From DATBLE01 sp963837265 (lineage in GTDB: Bacteria; Actinomycetota; Thermoleophilia; Gaiellales; Gaiellaceae), in contig CAWIMQ010000004.1 of assembly GCA_963837265.1 (NCBI GenBank), positions 476,477 through 540,476 of the forward strand: DNA of 64,000 nt. Reading direction: 5' to 3'. Made by a program: the position numbers and the translations under genes. Below, piece after piece: positions 55,478-63,395 of the stretch (positions are counted from its first letter, which is position 1; each line of letters starts with the position of its first letter). Under the pieces are notes generated by a model. The model was not told where the DNA came from, did no database searches, and saw only the letters and a list, made by a program, of their open reading frames with translations.

Positions 55478-57196
55478 ATGGCGGCCGAGGAATCCGGACA
55501 GACACGGCAGGTGCACCGGCTGGAGCGACTGCTCGAGGCAGGGCGGCTGCTGCTGGCCGAGCTCGACCTGGAAGCCGTGCTCGAGCACGTGCTCGACGCG
55601 GCCGTCGAGCTGACCGGTGCCCGCTACGCCGCGCTCGGCGTGCTGAACCGGGAACGCACCGGGTTGGAGCGGTTCCTCACCCGCGGAATCAGCGAGGAGG
55701 AGAGCCGGCGAATCGGCGAGCTTCCCCGCGGGCGCGGCGTGCTCGGCGTGCTGATCACAGATCCCCGCCCGCTGCGGCTGCGTAACGTCGGCTCGCACCC
55801 GCACTCGTACGGGTTCCCGCTCGGGCATCCGCCCATGGAGAGCTTCCTCGGCGTGCCGATCGTGATCCGGGGCGAGCCGTGGGGGAACCTCTACCTGAGC
55901 GAGGCCGCCGACGGCGCCTTCGGCGACGAGGACGAGCGCGCCGCGTGCGTGCTCGCCGACTGGGCGGCGATCGCGATCGCGAACGCGCGCGTACATACGC
56001 GCGTGCAGGAACGGCGGGACGAGCTCGAGCAGGCGGTCGCGCAGCTGGAGGCGACGACCGAGATCGCCAGCGCCCTCGCCGGCGAGACCGACCTCGGCCG
56101 GATCCTCGAGCTGATCGTCAAGCGGGCGCGCGCGCTCACCTCCGCCCGCGGCGCGGTCGTCATGCTCGCCCAGGGCGACCAGCTCACCCTCGCCGCCGCC
56201 GCCGGCGACGTCGGCACCGCCGCGATCGGCGACCGGTTCCAGGCCGCGCAGACCGTCGGCGGATACGTGCTCTCGAGCGGCCAGCCGGAACGCCTGACGG
56301 ACGGCGCCTCGCGGCTCCAGTTCGCGCTCGCCGACGCGGTCGGCGCCAGCACCGGGCTGTTCGTGCCGATGCTCTTCCAGGGCCGCGGTGTCGGCGTGCT
56401 CGAGGTGTTCGACCGGCTCGCCGACGGCCCGGAGTTCTCCGCCGCCGACGAACGGCTGCTGCAGGCCTTCGCGACCAGCGCCGCCGCCGCGGTCGCGACC
56501 GCGCAGACGGTGGCGACCGAGACGCTGCAGCGGAGCGTCGAGGCTCAGGAGGCGGAGCGGGCACGCTGGGCGCGCGAGCTGCACGACGAGACCTTGCAAC
56601 AGCTGGCGGCCACGAAGATGTGGCTCGCCGACCTCCATCGCCGCACCGATTCCGCCGAGCGCGACCAGGCAATCGATGCCGCCGTCGAGCTGGTCCAGCA
56701 GACGATCGTCGGCCTTCGGCACATGATCACCGACCTGCGCCCGGCGCAGCTGGACGAGTTCGGCCTCGCCGCCGCGCTGGAGGCGCTCACCGAACGGGCC
56801 CGCATCCTCGCCGGCGGCGCGGTCGCGGTCACCGCCGCCGTCGACCTCACCTACGAGACGGTGCGCGCGGGCGAGCGCCTGCCGGCGCCGGTGGAGACCG
56901 CGGTCTACCGGGTCGCGCAGGAGGCGTTGACGAACACGCTCAAGCACGCAGACGCACGCAGCGTGCACATCCAGGTCTCCGAGCTGGACGGTGCTGTCGA
57001 GCTCGTCGTCGCCGACGACGGTACAGGCTTCGACCCGGGCGCGCGCACCGGCGGCTTCGGCCTGCTCGGGATGGGCGAGCGGATCGCGCTCGCCGGCGGC
57101 ACGCTGACGGTCGACAGCGCACCCGGACGGGGAACGAGGGTCGTGGCCAACATCCCCTCCGGCCACCCTACGCTGCAGGCTGTCGCAGGCCGCTGA
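55478..57196 (+). CDS. Two-GAF sensor histidine kinase (DevS/DosS-like)
   Basis: A 572-residue soluble kinase: GAF domain one (about 25-165, AAVELTGARYAALGVLNRER, FLGVPIVIRGEPWGNLYLS), GAF two (about 200-345), HisKA_3 with the phospho-His in RARWARELHDETLQQLA, and a HATPase domain (EALTNTLKHADARSVHIQV, VVADDGTGFDPGARTGGFGL, GMGERIALAGGTL). The layout is that of mycobacterial DevS/DosS redox or gas sensors. No response regulator is adjacent; the only one in the window is the truncated LuxR-type gene at 63396. ATG 55478. Confidence 0.9.
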   Translation: MAAEESGQTRQVHRLERLLEAGRLLLAELDLEAVLEHVLDAAVELTGARYAALGVLNRERTGLERFLTRGISEEESRRIGELPRGRGVLGVLITDPRPLRLRNVGSHPHSYGFPLGHPPMESFLGVPIVIRGEPWGNLYLSEAADGAFGDEDERAACVLADWAAIAIANARVHTRVQERRDELEQAVAQLEATTEIASALAGETDLGRILELIVKRARALTSARGAVVMLAQGDQLTLAAAAGDVGTAAIGDRFQAAQTVGGYVLSSGQPERLTDGASRLQFALADAVGASTGLFVPMLFQGRGVGVLEVFDRLADGPEFSAADERLLQAFATSAAAAVATAQTVATETLQRSVEAQEAERARWARELHDETLQQLAATKMWLADLHRRTDSAERDQAIDAAVELVQQTIVGLRHMITDLRPAQLDEFGLAAALEALTERARILAGGAVAVTAAVDLTYETVRAGERLPAPVETAVYRVAQEALTNTLKHADARSVHIQVSELDGAVELVVADDGTGFDPGARTGGFGLLGMGERIALAGGTLTVDSAPGRGTRVVANIPSGHPTLQAVAGR

Positions 57197-57251
57197 ATAC
57201 TTCCAGTCGATCGCGACGAGCGGCGACTCCAGCAGAACGGACGAGCCACCA

Positions 57252-58235
57252 CTAGCCGGGCGATCGGGTTGTTCGTGTCACCGGCTGAGGCTTCGGTCGC
57301 TCCACCACCCTGATCGCCGCGTAGGCGGCGGGGAATCCGCTGCGCCAGCTGGGATAGCGCGGTGTCCAGGCGAGCTCGCGCTTGGCCTTCGCGTTCGAGG
57401 CGCCCCGCGCCTCGGTGGACATCACGGTCACGGCCTCGCCTGCGAGCAGCCGCGCGAGCCAGGTGGGGAAGCGCCGCGGCGGCTTCGCGCCGATCGCCTG
57501 GGCGAGCACCGGCAGCCACTCCCGCACCGCGGCGGGCTCGTCGTCGACGATGTTGTAGATCGCCGGGCCGTCATGTTCCAGAGCGAGAACGGTTGCGGCG
57601 GCAGCGTCGTCGAGGTGGATCCACGACCAGATCCCGCCGCCGTCGCCGACGATCGGAAACTGCCGCTTCCGAACGGGCTCGATCACGCCGTCGTTGGCGG
57701 CGCCGTAGAAGGCGCCGTAGCGCAAAGCGATCCCGCCGAAGTCGGTGACCGCCTGCTCGAGATAGGTCATGGCGGCGGCGCTGCGGTCGAAGTTCTTCGG
57801 CGGCGTGGGGTCGAGCGGATCCTCCTCGGTCTTGATGGGTCCGCCCTCGCGGGCGTACCGGGAGAATGCGGCAACGCTTTGCGCGACGAATCGGTGCACG
57901 CCGGACTCGCGCGCGGCGGCCAGCAGCACGTCGGTGCCCTTCGTTCGCAGCTCGCTGGTCTTGGCCGTCACCTTGTCCATGTTGCGGCTGAACTTCACCT
58001 TCGCCAGCGCGGTCGCCTCGTGCACGATCGCCTCGGGCTCCGCCTCGAGCACGGCCGCGCGCACCGCGCGTGCGTCGAGCAGATCGACCATGACCGGCTC
58101 TGCGCCGAGCGTGCGCAGCACCTCTGCGCTCGCCGGCGAGTTGTGGGTACCGACCACTTCGTGGCCTGCGTCGATCAGCCGGGGAACGATCCGGCTGCCG
58201 ATCGCGCCGCTGGCTCCGGTGACGAATACACGCAT
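57252..58235 (-). CDS. NAD-dependent epimerase/dehydratase-like protein (ECF42 region)
   Basis: A 327-residue paralogue of 38892-39842: VFVTGASGAIGSRIVPRLID, HEATALAKVKFSRNMDKV, AALRYGAFYG-like GIALRYGAFYGAANDGVIE, GIWSWIHLDDAAAATVLALE and KAKRELAWTPRYPSWRSGF line up along the length. ATG 58235 follows AAAGGGGG. It lies 108 nt after the ECF42 gene on the same strand and has its own predicted promoter (58294-58320). Function as for the paralogue: likely sugar- or small-molecule-directed, substrate unknown. Confidence 0.86.
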   Translation of the reverse strand: MRVFVTGASGAIGSRIVPRLIDAGHEVVGTHNSPASAEVLRTLGAEPVMVDLLDARAVRAAVLEAEPEAIVHEATALAKVKFSRNMDKVTAKTSELRTKGTDVLLAAARESGVHRFVAQSVAAFSRYAREGGPIKTEEDPLDPTPPKNFDRSAAAMTYLEQAVTDFGGIALRYGAFYGAANDGVIEPVRKRQFPIVGDGGGIWSWIHLDDAAAATVLALEHDGPAIYNIVDDEPAAVREWLPVLAQAIGAKPPRRFPTWLARLLAGEAVTVMSTEARGASNAKAKRELAWTPRYPSWRSGFPAAYAAIRVVERPKPQPVTRTTRSPG

Positions 58236-58293
58236 CTTGTCCCCCTTTCGTTCTTCTGGTCACTCCCGCGGATGTCGCGGGTCACGTGAGGAC

Positions 58294-58320
58294 CACGAAC
58301 GAGAGGTACGGAGGGGGACA
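58294..58320 (-). promoter_or_regulatory. Predicted ECF promoter for the second epimerase
   Basis: TGTCCCC (58320-58314), 16 nt, CGTG (58297-58294) on the minus strand with CGTT just before the -10. It matches the elements at 59893-59919 and 60160-60186 except for the last base. The start codon is about 59 nt downstream. Confidence 0.65.
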
Positions 58321-58343
58321 CGCTCTCGGTTGGGCGCCAAGGG

Positions 58344-59507
58344 CTACGCGGTGGCGTCCGAGACGCGCCGCTGCAGGAAGCGGCGCTCGGGCTCGCTGTC
58401 GGCGAGGCGCAGGGCGCGCTCGTACTCGACCCGAGCCTCGTCGGTCCGGCCGAGGCGGCGGAGCAGGTCGGCACGTGTCGAGTGGTAGTACTGGTAGCCG
58501 TCGAGGTCGAGCCGGTCGACGAGGGCGAGCCCCGGTTCGGCCCCTTCCGCCTCGGCGACGGCGATCGCCCGGTTCAGCTCCACGACCGGTGAGCCGGTCA
58601 GCCGGACGAGCTCGCCGTAGAGTGCGGCGATCTGCGGCCAGTCGTGCGGCTCGTCCATGTGCAGCGAAGCGATCGCCGCCTGGACGACGTACGGCCCGCC
58701 ACCCTGGAGCGCGAGGGCGCGGTCGAGCGCCTCCCGTCCACGCGCGATCTTCGCGGCGTCCCAGCGCGAGCGGTCCTGGTCTGCGAGCAGCACGAGCTCG
58801 CCGCCGTCGAACCGGGCCGCGCGGCGCGCGTCGTCGAGCAGCATCAGCGCCTGGAGGCCGTGCACCTCGGGCTCGTCCGGCATCAGCCCGGCCAGCGCCG
58901 CGCCGAGCCGGAGCGCCTCCGCCGCCAGGTCGGCACGGCCGCCGTAGCCCTCGTTGAAGATCAGGTAGACGACCGCCAGCACCGCTCTCAGCCGCTCCGG
59001 GAGCAGGTGGTCGGCGGGAACGCGGAAAGGGATGCCCGCATCCCTGATCTTGCGTTTCGCCCGCGAGAGCCGCCGCTTCATCGTCTCCTCGGGAACAAGG
59101 AACGCGCGGCCGATCTCCTCCGTGGTCAGCCCGCCGAGCGCCCGCAAGGTCAGCGCGACCTGCGCCTCCAGGCCGAGCGCGGGATGGCAGCAGGTGAAGA
59201 TCAGCTCCAGCCGCTCGTCAGGAAACGTCTTCTCCTCCATCTCGTCCTCCACCGCCTCGGGCACCTCGAGCAGGCGGGTCTTCTCGGCGAGCACACGGTC
59301 GCGGCGCAGACGGTCGATCGCGCGGTTGCGGGCCGTGACCGTCAGCCACGCGCCCGGATTCGGCGGCGTGCCGTCGCGAGGCCAGCGCTCGGCGGCGGCC
59401 GCGAACGCCTCCTGGGCGGCTTCCTCGGCGAGGTCGAAATCGCCGAGGAAGCCGACCAGGCTGGCGAGGACGCGGCCCCACTCGTCGCGGAAGACCTGCT
59501 CGAGCAG
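58344..59507 (-). CDS. ECF42-type RNA polymerase sigma factor
   Basis: A 387-residue factor: sigma-2 (VFRDEWGRVLASLVGFLGDF, DLAEEAAQEAFAAAAERWPR, AWLTVTARNRAIDRLRRD), sigma-4 (LTTEEIGRAFLVPEETMKRR) and a long C-terminal TPR-like domain (LAVVYLIFNEGYGGRADLAA, VVELNRAIAVAEAEGAEPGL). This architecture and linkage to a DGPF (YCII) gene define ECF42. No ATG/GTG/TTG gives the full sigma-2 domain; CTG 59507, six bases after GGAGAGG and just beyond the YCII stop, does, and I use it. A GTG at 59294 would remove 71 residues including region 2. Confidence 0.86.
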   Translation of the reverse strand: MLEQVFRDEWGRVLASLVGFLGDFDLAEEAAQEAFAAAAERWPRDGTPPNPGAWLTVTARNRAIDRLRRDRVLAEKTRLLEVPEAVEDEMEEKTFPDERLELIFTCCHPALGLEAQVALTLRALGGLTTEEIGRAFLVPEETMKRRLSRAKRKIRDAGIPFRVPADHLLPERLRAVLAVVYLIFNEGYGGRADLAAEALRLGAALAGLMPDEPEVHGLQALMLLDDARRAARFDGGELVLLADQDRSRWDAAKIARGREALDRALALQGGGPYVVQAAIASLHMDEPHDWPQIAALYGELVRLTGSPVVELNRAIAVAEAEGAEPGLALVDRLDLDGYQYYHSTRADLLRRLGRTDEARVEYERALRLADSEPERRFLQRRVSDATA

Positions 59508-59510
59508 CGC

Positions 59511-59858
59511 CTACCTCTCCACCAGCGGCCGCACCTCGACCGCGCCGCCCATCCGCGCGGCCGGGATCCGTGCCGCAAGCTCGAGCGCCACATCGAGATC
59601 GTCCGCCTCGACCAGGAAATAGCCGCCCAGATGCTCCTTCGCCTCGACGAACGGGCCGTCCGTGAGCAGCGTCTCGCCATCCTCGATCCGCACCGTGGTC
59701 GCCGTCTCGACCGGCTGCAGCTGATTGCTCCCGACGACGCCAGGCGACTGCCCGATCGCGAGGTACTCCTCCACGATCGCCTGCTGCTCAACTGCAGGCA
59801 ACCGCTCGAACTCCTCCCTGTACTCCGGCGTCGAGTAGATCTGGAGCAGGTACTTCAT
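59511..59858 (-). CDS. YCII-related (DGPF-domain) protein
   Basis: A 115-residue protein of the YCII family opening MKYLLQIYSTPEYREEFERL and carrying the DGPF motif in LLTDGPFVEAKEHLGGYFLV; the C-terminus VEVRPLVER is usual for the family. DGPF proteins are the standard partners of ECF42 sigma factors. ATG 59858 follows GGAAGGAGG. The ECF42 gene starts six bases after AGG of its last codons, in the same frame, so it is directly coupled. A promoter element lies 34 nt upstream. Confidence 0.9.
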   Translation of the reverse strand: MKYLLQIYSTPEYREEFERLPAVEQQAIVEEYLAIGQSPGVVGSNQLQPVETATTVRIEDGETLLTDGPFVEAKEHLGGYFLVEADDLDVALELAARIPAARMGGAVEVRPLVER

Positions 59859-59892
59859 GTCGTCCTCCTTCCAGTATGCCCCCTTCCCCTAC

Positions 59893-59919
59893 GACGAACG
59901 AACCATGCGCACGGGGACA
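59893..59919 (-). promoter_or_regulatory. Predicted ECF42-type promoter for the YCII-sigma operon
   Basis: On the minus strand TGTCCCC (59919-59913) is 16 nt from CGTC (59896-59893), with CGTT just before. The distance to the YCII start is 34 nt. The same element precedes the divergent DHA2 exporter (60160-60186). Confidence 0.75.
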
Positions 59920-60036
59920 ACCCAGAGCCCCGGCGACCCTGAGCGGCGGGCCCTCCTCGCCGAGATCGTCGCCACCCTGATCGCCGAGCCCCGGGTCCCG
60001 CCCACCGGGCCCGCCCGATGCCGGCGACGACGCGGC

Positions 60037-60126
60037 CGCGCCGGCGTGACGGCGCGAGCGTCTGAGTTGGCAGAGAGCGCGCCCGCGGTCCGCGTGCAGG
60101 AGGGCAAGACGCTGACCGACGGCCCC
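60037..60126 (+). pseudogene. Remnant of a second YCII/DGPF gene
   Basis: The reading frame contains GRAGVTARASELAESAPAVR and VQEGKTLTDGP, which resembles the middle of YCII proteins (E-x-L-x-x-x-x-x-A-x-x-V-R-V-x-x-G-K-T-L-x-T-D-G-P). The segments before and after do not fit, and there is no start. The 361-bp gap between the YCII gene and the exporter holds this scrap and two promoters. Confidence 0.35.
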
Positions 60127-60159
60127 TCGAGCGTCGGCTCGGCGGGCTCTGAGGCCGGC

Positions 60160-60186
60160 TGTCCCCTCGGGCGCCGCCCGTTCGTC
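60160..60186 (+). promoter_or_regulatory. Predicted ECF42-type promoter for the DHA2 exporter
   Basis: TGTCCCC (60160-60166), 16 nt, CGTC (60183-60186) with CGTT overlapping the -10, 34 nt before the ATG at 60220: the same spacing as in front of the YCII gene. Confidence 0.75.
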
Positions 60187-60219
60187 GCCTGGACGAAACC
60201 AACGTCCATGGAGGAACAG

Positions 60220-61698
60220 ATGAGAGTGAAGACCGCTACCAGCTCGGAGTGGAGGCGCTGGCTCGTGCTCGCGGTGGCCGTTGCCGCGCAGTTCATGGTC
60301 ATCGTCGACGTCGCCGTCGTGAACGTCGCCCTGCCGGCGATCAAGCACGACCTTCATTTCTCCCAGGAGAGCCTGCAGTGGGTGATCACCGCCTACTCGA
60401 TCCTGTTCGGGGGGACGCTGCTCCTGGGCGGCCGGCTTGCCGACCTGCTCGGACGAAGGCGGCTGTTCATGGCGGGCGTGGCGGTGTTCACGCTCGGCTC
60501 GCTGCTTTCCGGGCTCGCCTGGTCGGAAGGGACGCTGATCGTCACCCGGGCGCTGCAGGGCCTCGGCGGCGCGCTGCTCGCCCCGGCCGCGCTCTCGATC
60601 GTCGTCACCACCTTCCGCGAGGGGCGCGAGCGGAACATCGCGCTCGGCGTGTGGGGCGCTGCCTCCGGCAGCGGCGGCGCCGTCGGCGTGCTGCTCGGCG
60701 GCGTCCTCACCTCGTACCTGAGCTGGTCCTGGATCTTCTTCGTCAACCTGCCGGTCGGCGCGGCCGTCCTCGCCGTCAGCCCGTGGCTTCTGAGCGAGAG
60801 TCGGGCCCCGCTCGCGCACCGGCACTTCGACGTCTCCGGCGCCGCCTCGATCACGGCCGGCCTGATGGTGCTGGTCTACGCGATCACCCGGACGAGCGAG
60901 CACGGCTGGAGCGACGGCGTGACGGTCGGGCTGCTCGCGACCGCCGCTGCGTTGATCGCAGCGTTCGTCGGGATCGAGGCCCGCTCGCCGGCGCCGCTGC
61001 TGCCGCTGCGGATCTTCCGCCTGCGCACGCTCTCTGCTGCGAACGCGGCCATGCTGACGGTCGGGGCGACTGCGTTCGCGCAGTTCTTCCTGATCACGCT
61101 CTACCTGCAGGAGGTCCTGCACTACTCGGCGATCAAGACCGGCGTCGCCTTCATCACGATCACGGTCACGATCGTCGTCGTCTCGAACCTCGGCCAGGCG
61201 TTGACCACCCGGCTGGGCGCACGCCCGGTGCTGAGCGCCGGCCTGCTGCTCACCGCGGCCGGCGGGGCGCTCTACACCCAGATGCCCGCCGGCGGGCACT
61301 ACTTCTGGAACGTGTTCCCCGGGCTGATCCTCAGCGGGATCGGGCTCGCGCTCTCGTTCGTGCCGGTGACGATCGCCGGCCTCACCGGTGTCCAGCCCGC
61401 CGCCGCGGGCGTCGCCTCCGGGCTGATCAACACCAGCCGGCAGATCGGCGGCTCCATCGGGCTGGCCGCCGTGACCACGATCGCCGCCACCACGACCAGC
61501 CACTACGCGCACAACCACGCGGTGCCCGCCTTCAGCGGCCCGGCACTCACGCACGGATTCCAGGTCGCCTTCTACACGCTGGTCGGCCTCGCGCTCGCGG
61601 GAGCAGCGATCGCCGCCGCCTTCGTCGAGTCCAAGCCGAAGGCAGCTCCGAGGGCGAAGCCGGTCGAGGCCGAGATCGCGCTCGAGGAGGCAGCGTGA
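60220..61698 (+). CDS. MFS drug exporter, DHA2 (14-helix) type
   Basis: A 492-residue transporter. It has QFMVIVDVAVVNVALPAIKH (helix one), WVITAYSILFGGTLLLGGRL and ADLLGRRRLFMAGVAVFTLG (motif A), RALQGLGGALLAPAALSIVV (motif B), the motif C-like GAASGSGGAVGVLLGGVLTS and FVNLPVGAAVLAVSPWLL, plus the late GVASGLINTSRQIGGSIGLA. ATG 60220 follows GGAGGAACAG. Upstream is an ECF42-type promoter, so this is a likely regulon member. The substrate is unknown. Confidence 0.9.
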   Translation: MRVKTATSSEWRRWLVLAVAVAAQFMVIVDVAVVNVALPAIKHDLHFSQESLQWVITAYSILFGGTLLLGGRLADLLGRRRLFMAGVAVFTLGSLLSGLAWSEGTLIVTRALQGLGGALLAPAALSIVVTTFREGRERNIALGVWGAASGSGGAVGVLLGGVLTSYLSWSWIFFVNLPVGAAVLAVSPWLLSESRAPLAHRHFDVSGAASITAGLMVLVYAITRTSEHGWSDGVTVGLLATAAALIAAFVGIEARSPAPLLPLRIFRLRTLSAANAAMLTVGATAFAQFFLITLYLQEVLHYSAIKTGVAFITITVTIVVVSNLGQALTTRLGARPVLSAGLLLTAAGGALYTQMPAGGHYFWNVFPGLILSGIGLALSFVPVTIAGLTGVQPAAAGVASGLINTSRQIGGSIGLAAVTTIAATTTSHYAHNHAVPAFSGPALTHGFQVAFYTLVGLALAGAAIAAAFVESKPKAAPRAKPVEAEIALEEAA

Positions 61699-61831
61699 TC
61701 GCGGCGATCACCCCGAGGGTCGCGTCGACGAGCGCTCGGCGCCACGCCGGGACCCGACTGCCCCGTTCCGCCGTGCCCGGTCGTCGTACAGGCGATGAGC
61801 TCCACGCGCGCCCGGTCGAAAGGAGGGGACG

Positions 61832-62158
61832 ATGACCACGACGACGATCAGCCGGCGGACCGAGCTCGCGCACCGCGCGAGCGGCGGAATCGACGTCTAC
61901 CTGTTCTGGAACGAGCCCACGAGCCGCGTCACCGTCGGCGTCCTCGACGCACGAGCCGACGACGCCTTCGAGTTCGAGGTGGACGGACGGCACGCGCTCG
62001 ACGCCTTCAACCATCCCTACGCCTACGCCGCCCGGACCGACACGGCAGGCCTCGGGGCTCCGACTGACGGCCTCGCCACCTCGCACGACGGGGGCGGCGA
62101 CTCGAAGGAAGTAACCATCAATCCGTGGAGGACCAATCATGCACGCACGGATCGATAG
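61832..62158 (+). CDS. Conserved hypothetical small protein
   Basis: A 108-residue ORF from ATG 61832 with a strong ribosome binding site (AAAGGAGGGG). The part GGIDVYLFWNEPTSRVTVGV with DARADDAFEFEVDGRHALDA and FNHPYAYAA recalls a small actinobacterial family of unknown function. The last 40 residues are low complexity and run into the CMD remnant by 20 nt overlap. A weak promoter-like TGCCCCG-N16-CGTC is seen upstream. Confidence 0.65.
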   Translation: MTTTTISRRTELAHRASGGIDVYLFWNEPTSRVTVGVLDARADDAFEFEVDGRHALDAFNHPYAYAARTDTAGLGAPTDGLATSHDGGGDSKEVTINPWRTNHARTDR

Positions 62159-62353
62159 CCCGGCAGTCGCCGTTCCCGGCGCCTGAAGTCTCTGCAGGGG
62201 ATCGCCAGCGCGATCAAGCAGGCCGACATCCCCGAGACGACGCTGGATCTCGTCGAGCTGCGCGCGAGCCAGCTCAACGGCTGCGGCGTCTGCGTCGACA
62301 TTCACTCCCGCGAGCTGAAGCATGCGGGCGAATCCGAGGAGCGCATCAACTGA
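62139..62353 (+). pseudogene. Carboxymuconolactone decarboxylase (AhpD-like) gene, frameshifted and truncated
   Basis: ATG 62139 after GGAGG starts MHARIDSPAVAVPGA and then stops; one missing C restores LKSLQGIASAIKQADIPETT, LDLVELRASQLNGCGVCVDI and HSRELKHAGESEERIN, which includes the C-x-x-C-x-x-x-H catalytic centre. It then ends where family members continue for another 60-80 residues. Both lesions argue for a pseudogene. CMD proteins are one of the three ECF41 partner types, so this may be a relict of the same kind of locus. Confidence 0.8.
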
Positions 62354-62359
62354 GGTCGG

Positions 62360-62671
62360 TTAACCAATCACCTCGAGCTCACCGCCGAGGGAGATGAATA
62401 GAGACTCAGCGTCGTCTGGGAAGGGCTTGCCGAGGGCAGGATGATCACGCCACTCCGTGAGCGCCTGAAAGAGGTGTTGCTTGCCGTCACGGTCGAGGTC
62501 TACCGGCCACCTCGACCCAACGTTCTCGAAGTAGAGAACGACACGGAGCGAGCCGGGCGCGCGTTGCAGGAACTTCAGGATCTCGTTCCGGGTCGCCCAC
62601 GAGATCGCGACGTCCTCGCCTCCGACGCGCACGAGCAGTTGAGCACGGCGCAGTTCTTCCCCCGCCACCAC
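62360..62671 (-). CDS. Hypothetical protein
   Basis: A 103-residue ORF from GTG 62671 with VRVGGEDVAISWATRNEILK, GSLRVVLYFENVGSRWPVDL and DDAESLFISLGGELEVIG. Soluble, mixed alpha/beta. I recognise no family. Lower GC and a less biased third position than the neighbours suggest acquired DNA. It lies between pseudogene scraps. Confidence 0.5.
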   Translation of the reverse strand: MVAGEELRRAQLLVRVGGEDVAISWATRNEILKFLQRAPGSLRVVLYFENVGSRWPVDLDRDGKQHLFQALTEWRDHPALGKPFPDDAESLFISLGGELEVIG

Positions 62672-62936
62672 ACGCAGCCTAGCCGCAGGCAGTGCTGTTG
62701 ACCTCGCAAGCGCCGTCTGCTGACAGCCTCAGGTCGAAGGCTCCGTCTTCGCGCCCTTGACATCCTGGACACGGCGAGCCGAACCCTTGGGCGCCAAGGA
62801 AGCCGGCTGCCCGTCGAATTCCTTGCTGTCGGCCTCCGAGCAGCCGGTCGGTCGAACGCGGTGCTCGACGAGGCGGCAATCGACCCGCGTCTGCCTTACT
62901 CCCCGCGTTCAGTCAGTCCGCCATCTCACCGTCGTC
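62672..62936. other. No gene recognised
   Basis: A 265-bp stretch between the hypothetical gene and the MFS scrap. Short frames are open on both strands, but none has a ribosome binding site or a recognisable domain; it may hold an unrecognised gene fragment. Confidence 0.4.
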
Positions 62937-63110
62937 CTATCCCTCGCACAGCCCCATCGTCGAGGCGCCCGCGTGCAGCACGAGCACGGCGGTGAGCGGC
63001 AATGCGAGTAGCGTCATCTGGTCTCCGAGCAGGGAGACGCTCTGGCCGGTCCAGAAGCGCCGGAGCTCGAGGTTCTCGCGCCGAAGCTGTCGGGATCATC
63101 GCCGGGCGGC
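62937..63110 (-). pseudogene. MFS transporter N-terminal scrap
   Basis: The minus-strand frame reads RQLRRENLELRRFWTGQSVS then LLGDQMTLLALPLTAVLVLH and AGASTMGLCEG before a stop. This is the first 55 residues or so of an MFS_3-type exporter (R-R-x-W-x-G-Q-x-x-S-x-x-G-D-x-x-T-x-L-A-L-P). There is no start codon in frame, and the rest is missing. Confidence 0.75.
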
Positions 63111-63115
63111 GCCGG

Positions 63116-63205
63116 TCAGTTGCTTCGGCGGCTGCGCTTCATGATTGCGAAGCCGATCCGCCAGACGACGAAGATGATGATTGCGATCCAGCCGAGGTGC
63201 AGCAT
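63116..63205 (-). CDS. 29-residue membrane miniprotein
   Basis: ATG 63205 is preceded by GAAAGGAGGCGAC, an ideal ribosome binding site. The product MLHLGWIAIIIFVVWRIGFA plus IMKRSRRSN is a single hydrophobic helix with a basic C-terminal tail. It starts 11 nt after the stop of a truncated ABC permease. No family is known to me; the strength of the ribosome binding site is the main evidence. Confidence 0.6.
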   Translation of the reverse strand: MLHLGWIAIIIFVVWRIGFAIMKRSRRSN

Positions 63206-63216
63206 GTCGCCTCCTT

Positions 63217-63395
63217 TCAGGTGGTTGTTGCGGGTGTCCAGGTGAACCGCCGCAGAGCGAGCGCGAGCCCGGCAGCGGCCCAGAGCGCGAGGACGGCGAG
63301 GTCGCTCCAGACGACGCCACTGCCTGCACCGGGCTGGTAAGCGCGGTGCAGGCCGTCAGCGAGGTGCTCGACCGGGAAGAGCTGGGCGAGGTCGT
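63217..63395 (-). pseudogene. ABC-2 permease C-terminal scrap
   Basis: The frame ends LAQLFPVEHLADGLHRAYQP, GAGSGVVWSDLAVLALWAAA and GLALALRRFTWTPATTT, the last helix region of an ABC-2 type permease (F-P-x-x-H-L-x-x-A-L then D-L-A-V-L). Similarity stops at about 63395, exactly where the truncated response regulator begins on the other strand. Confidence 0.75.
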
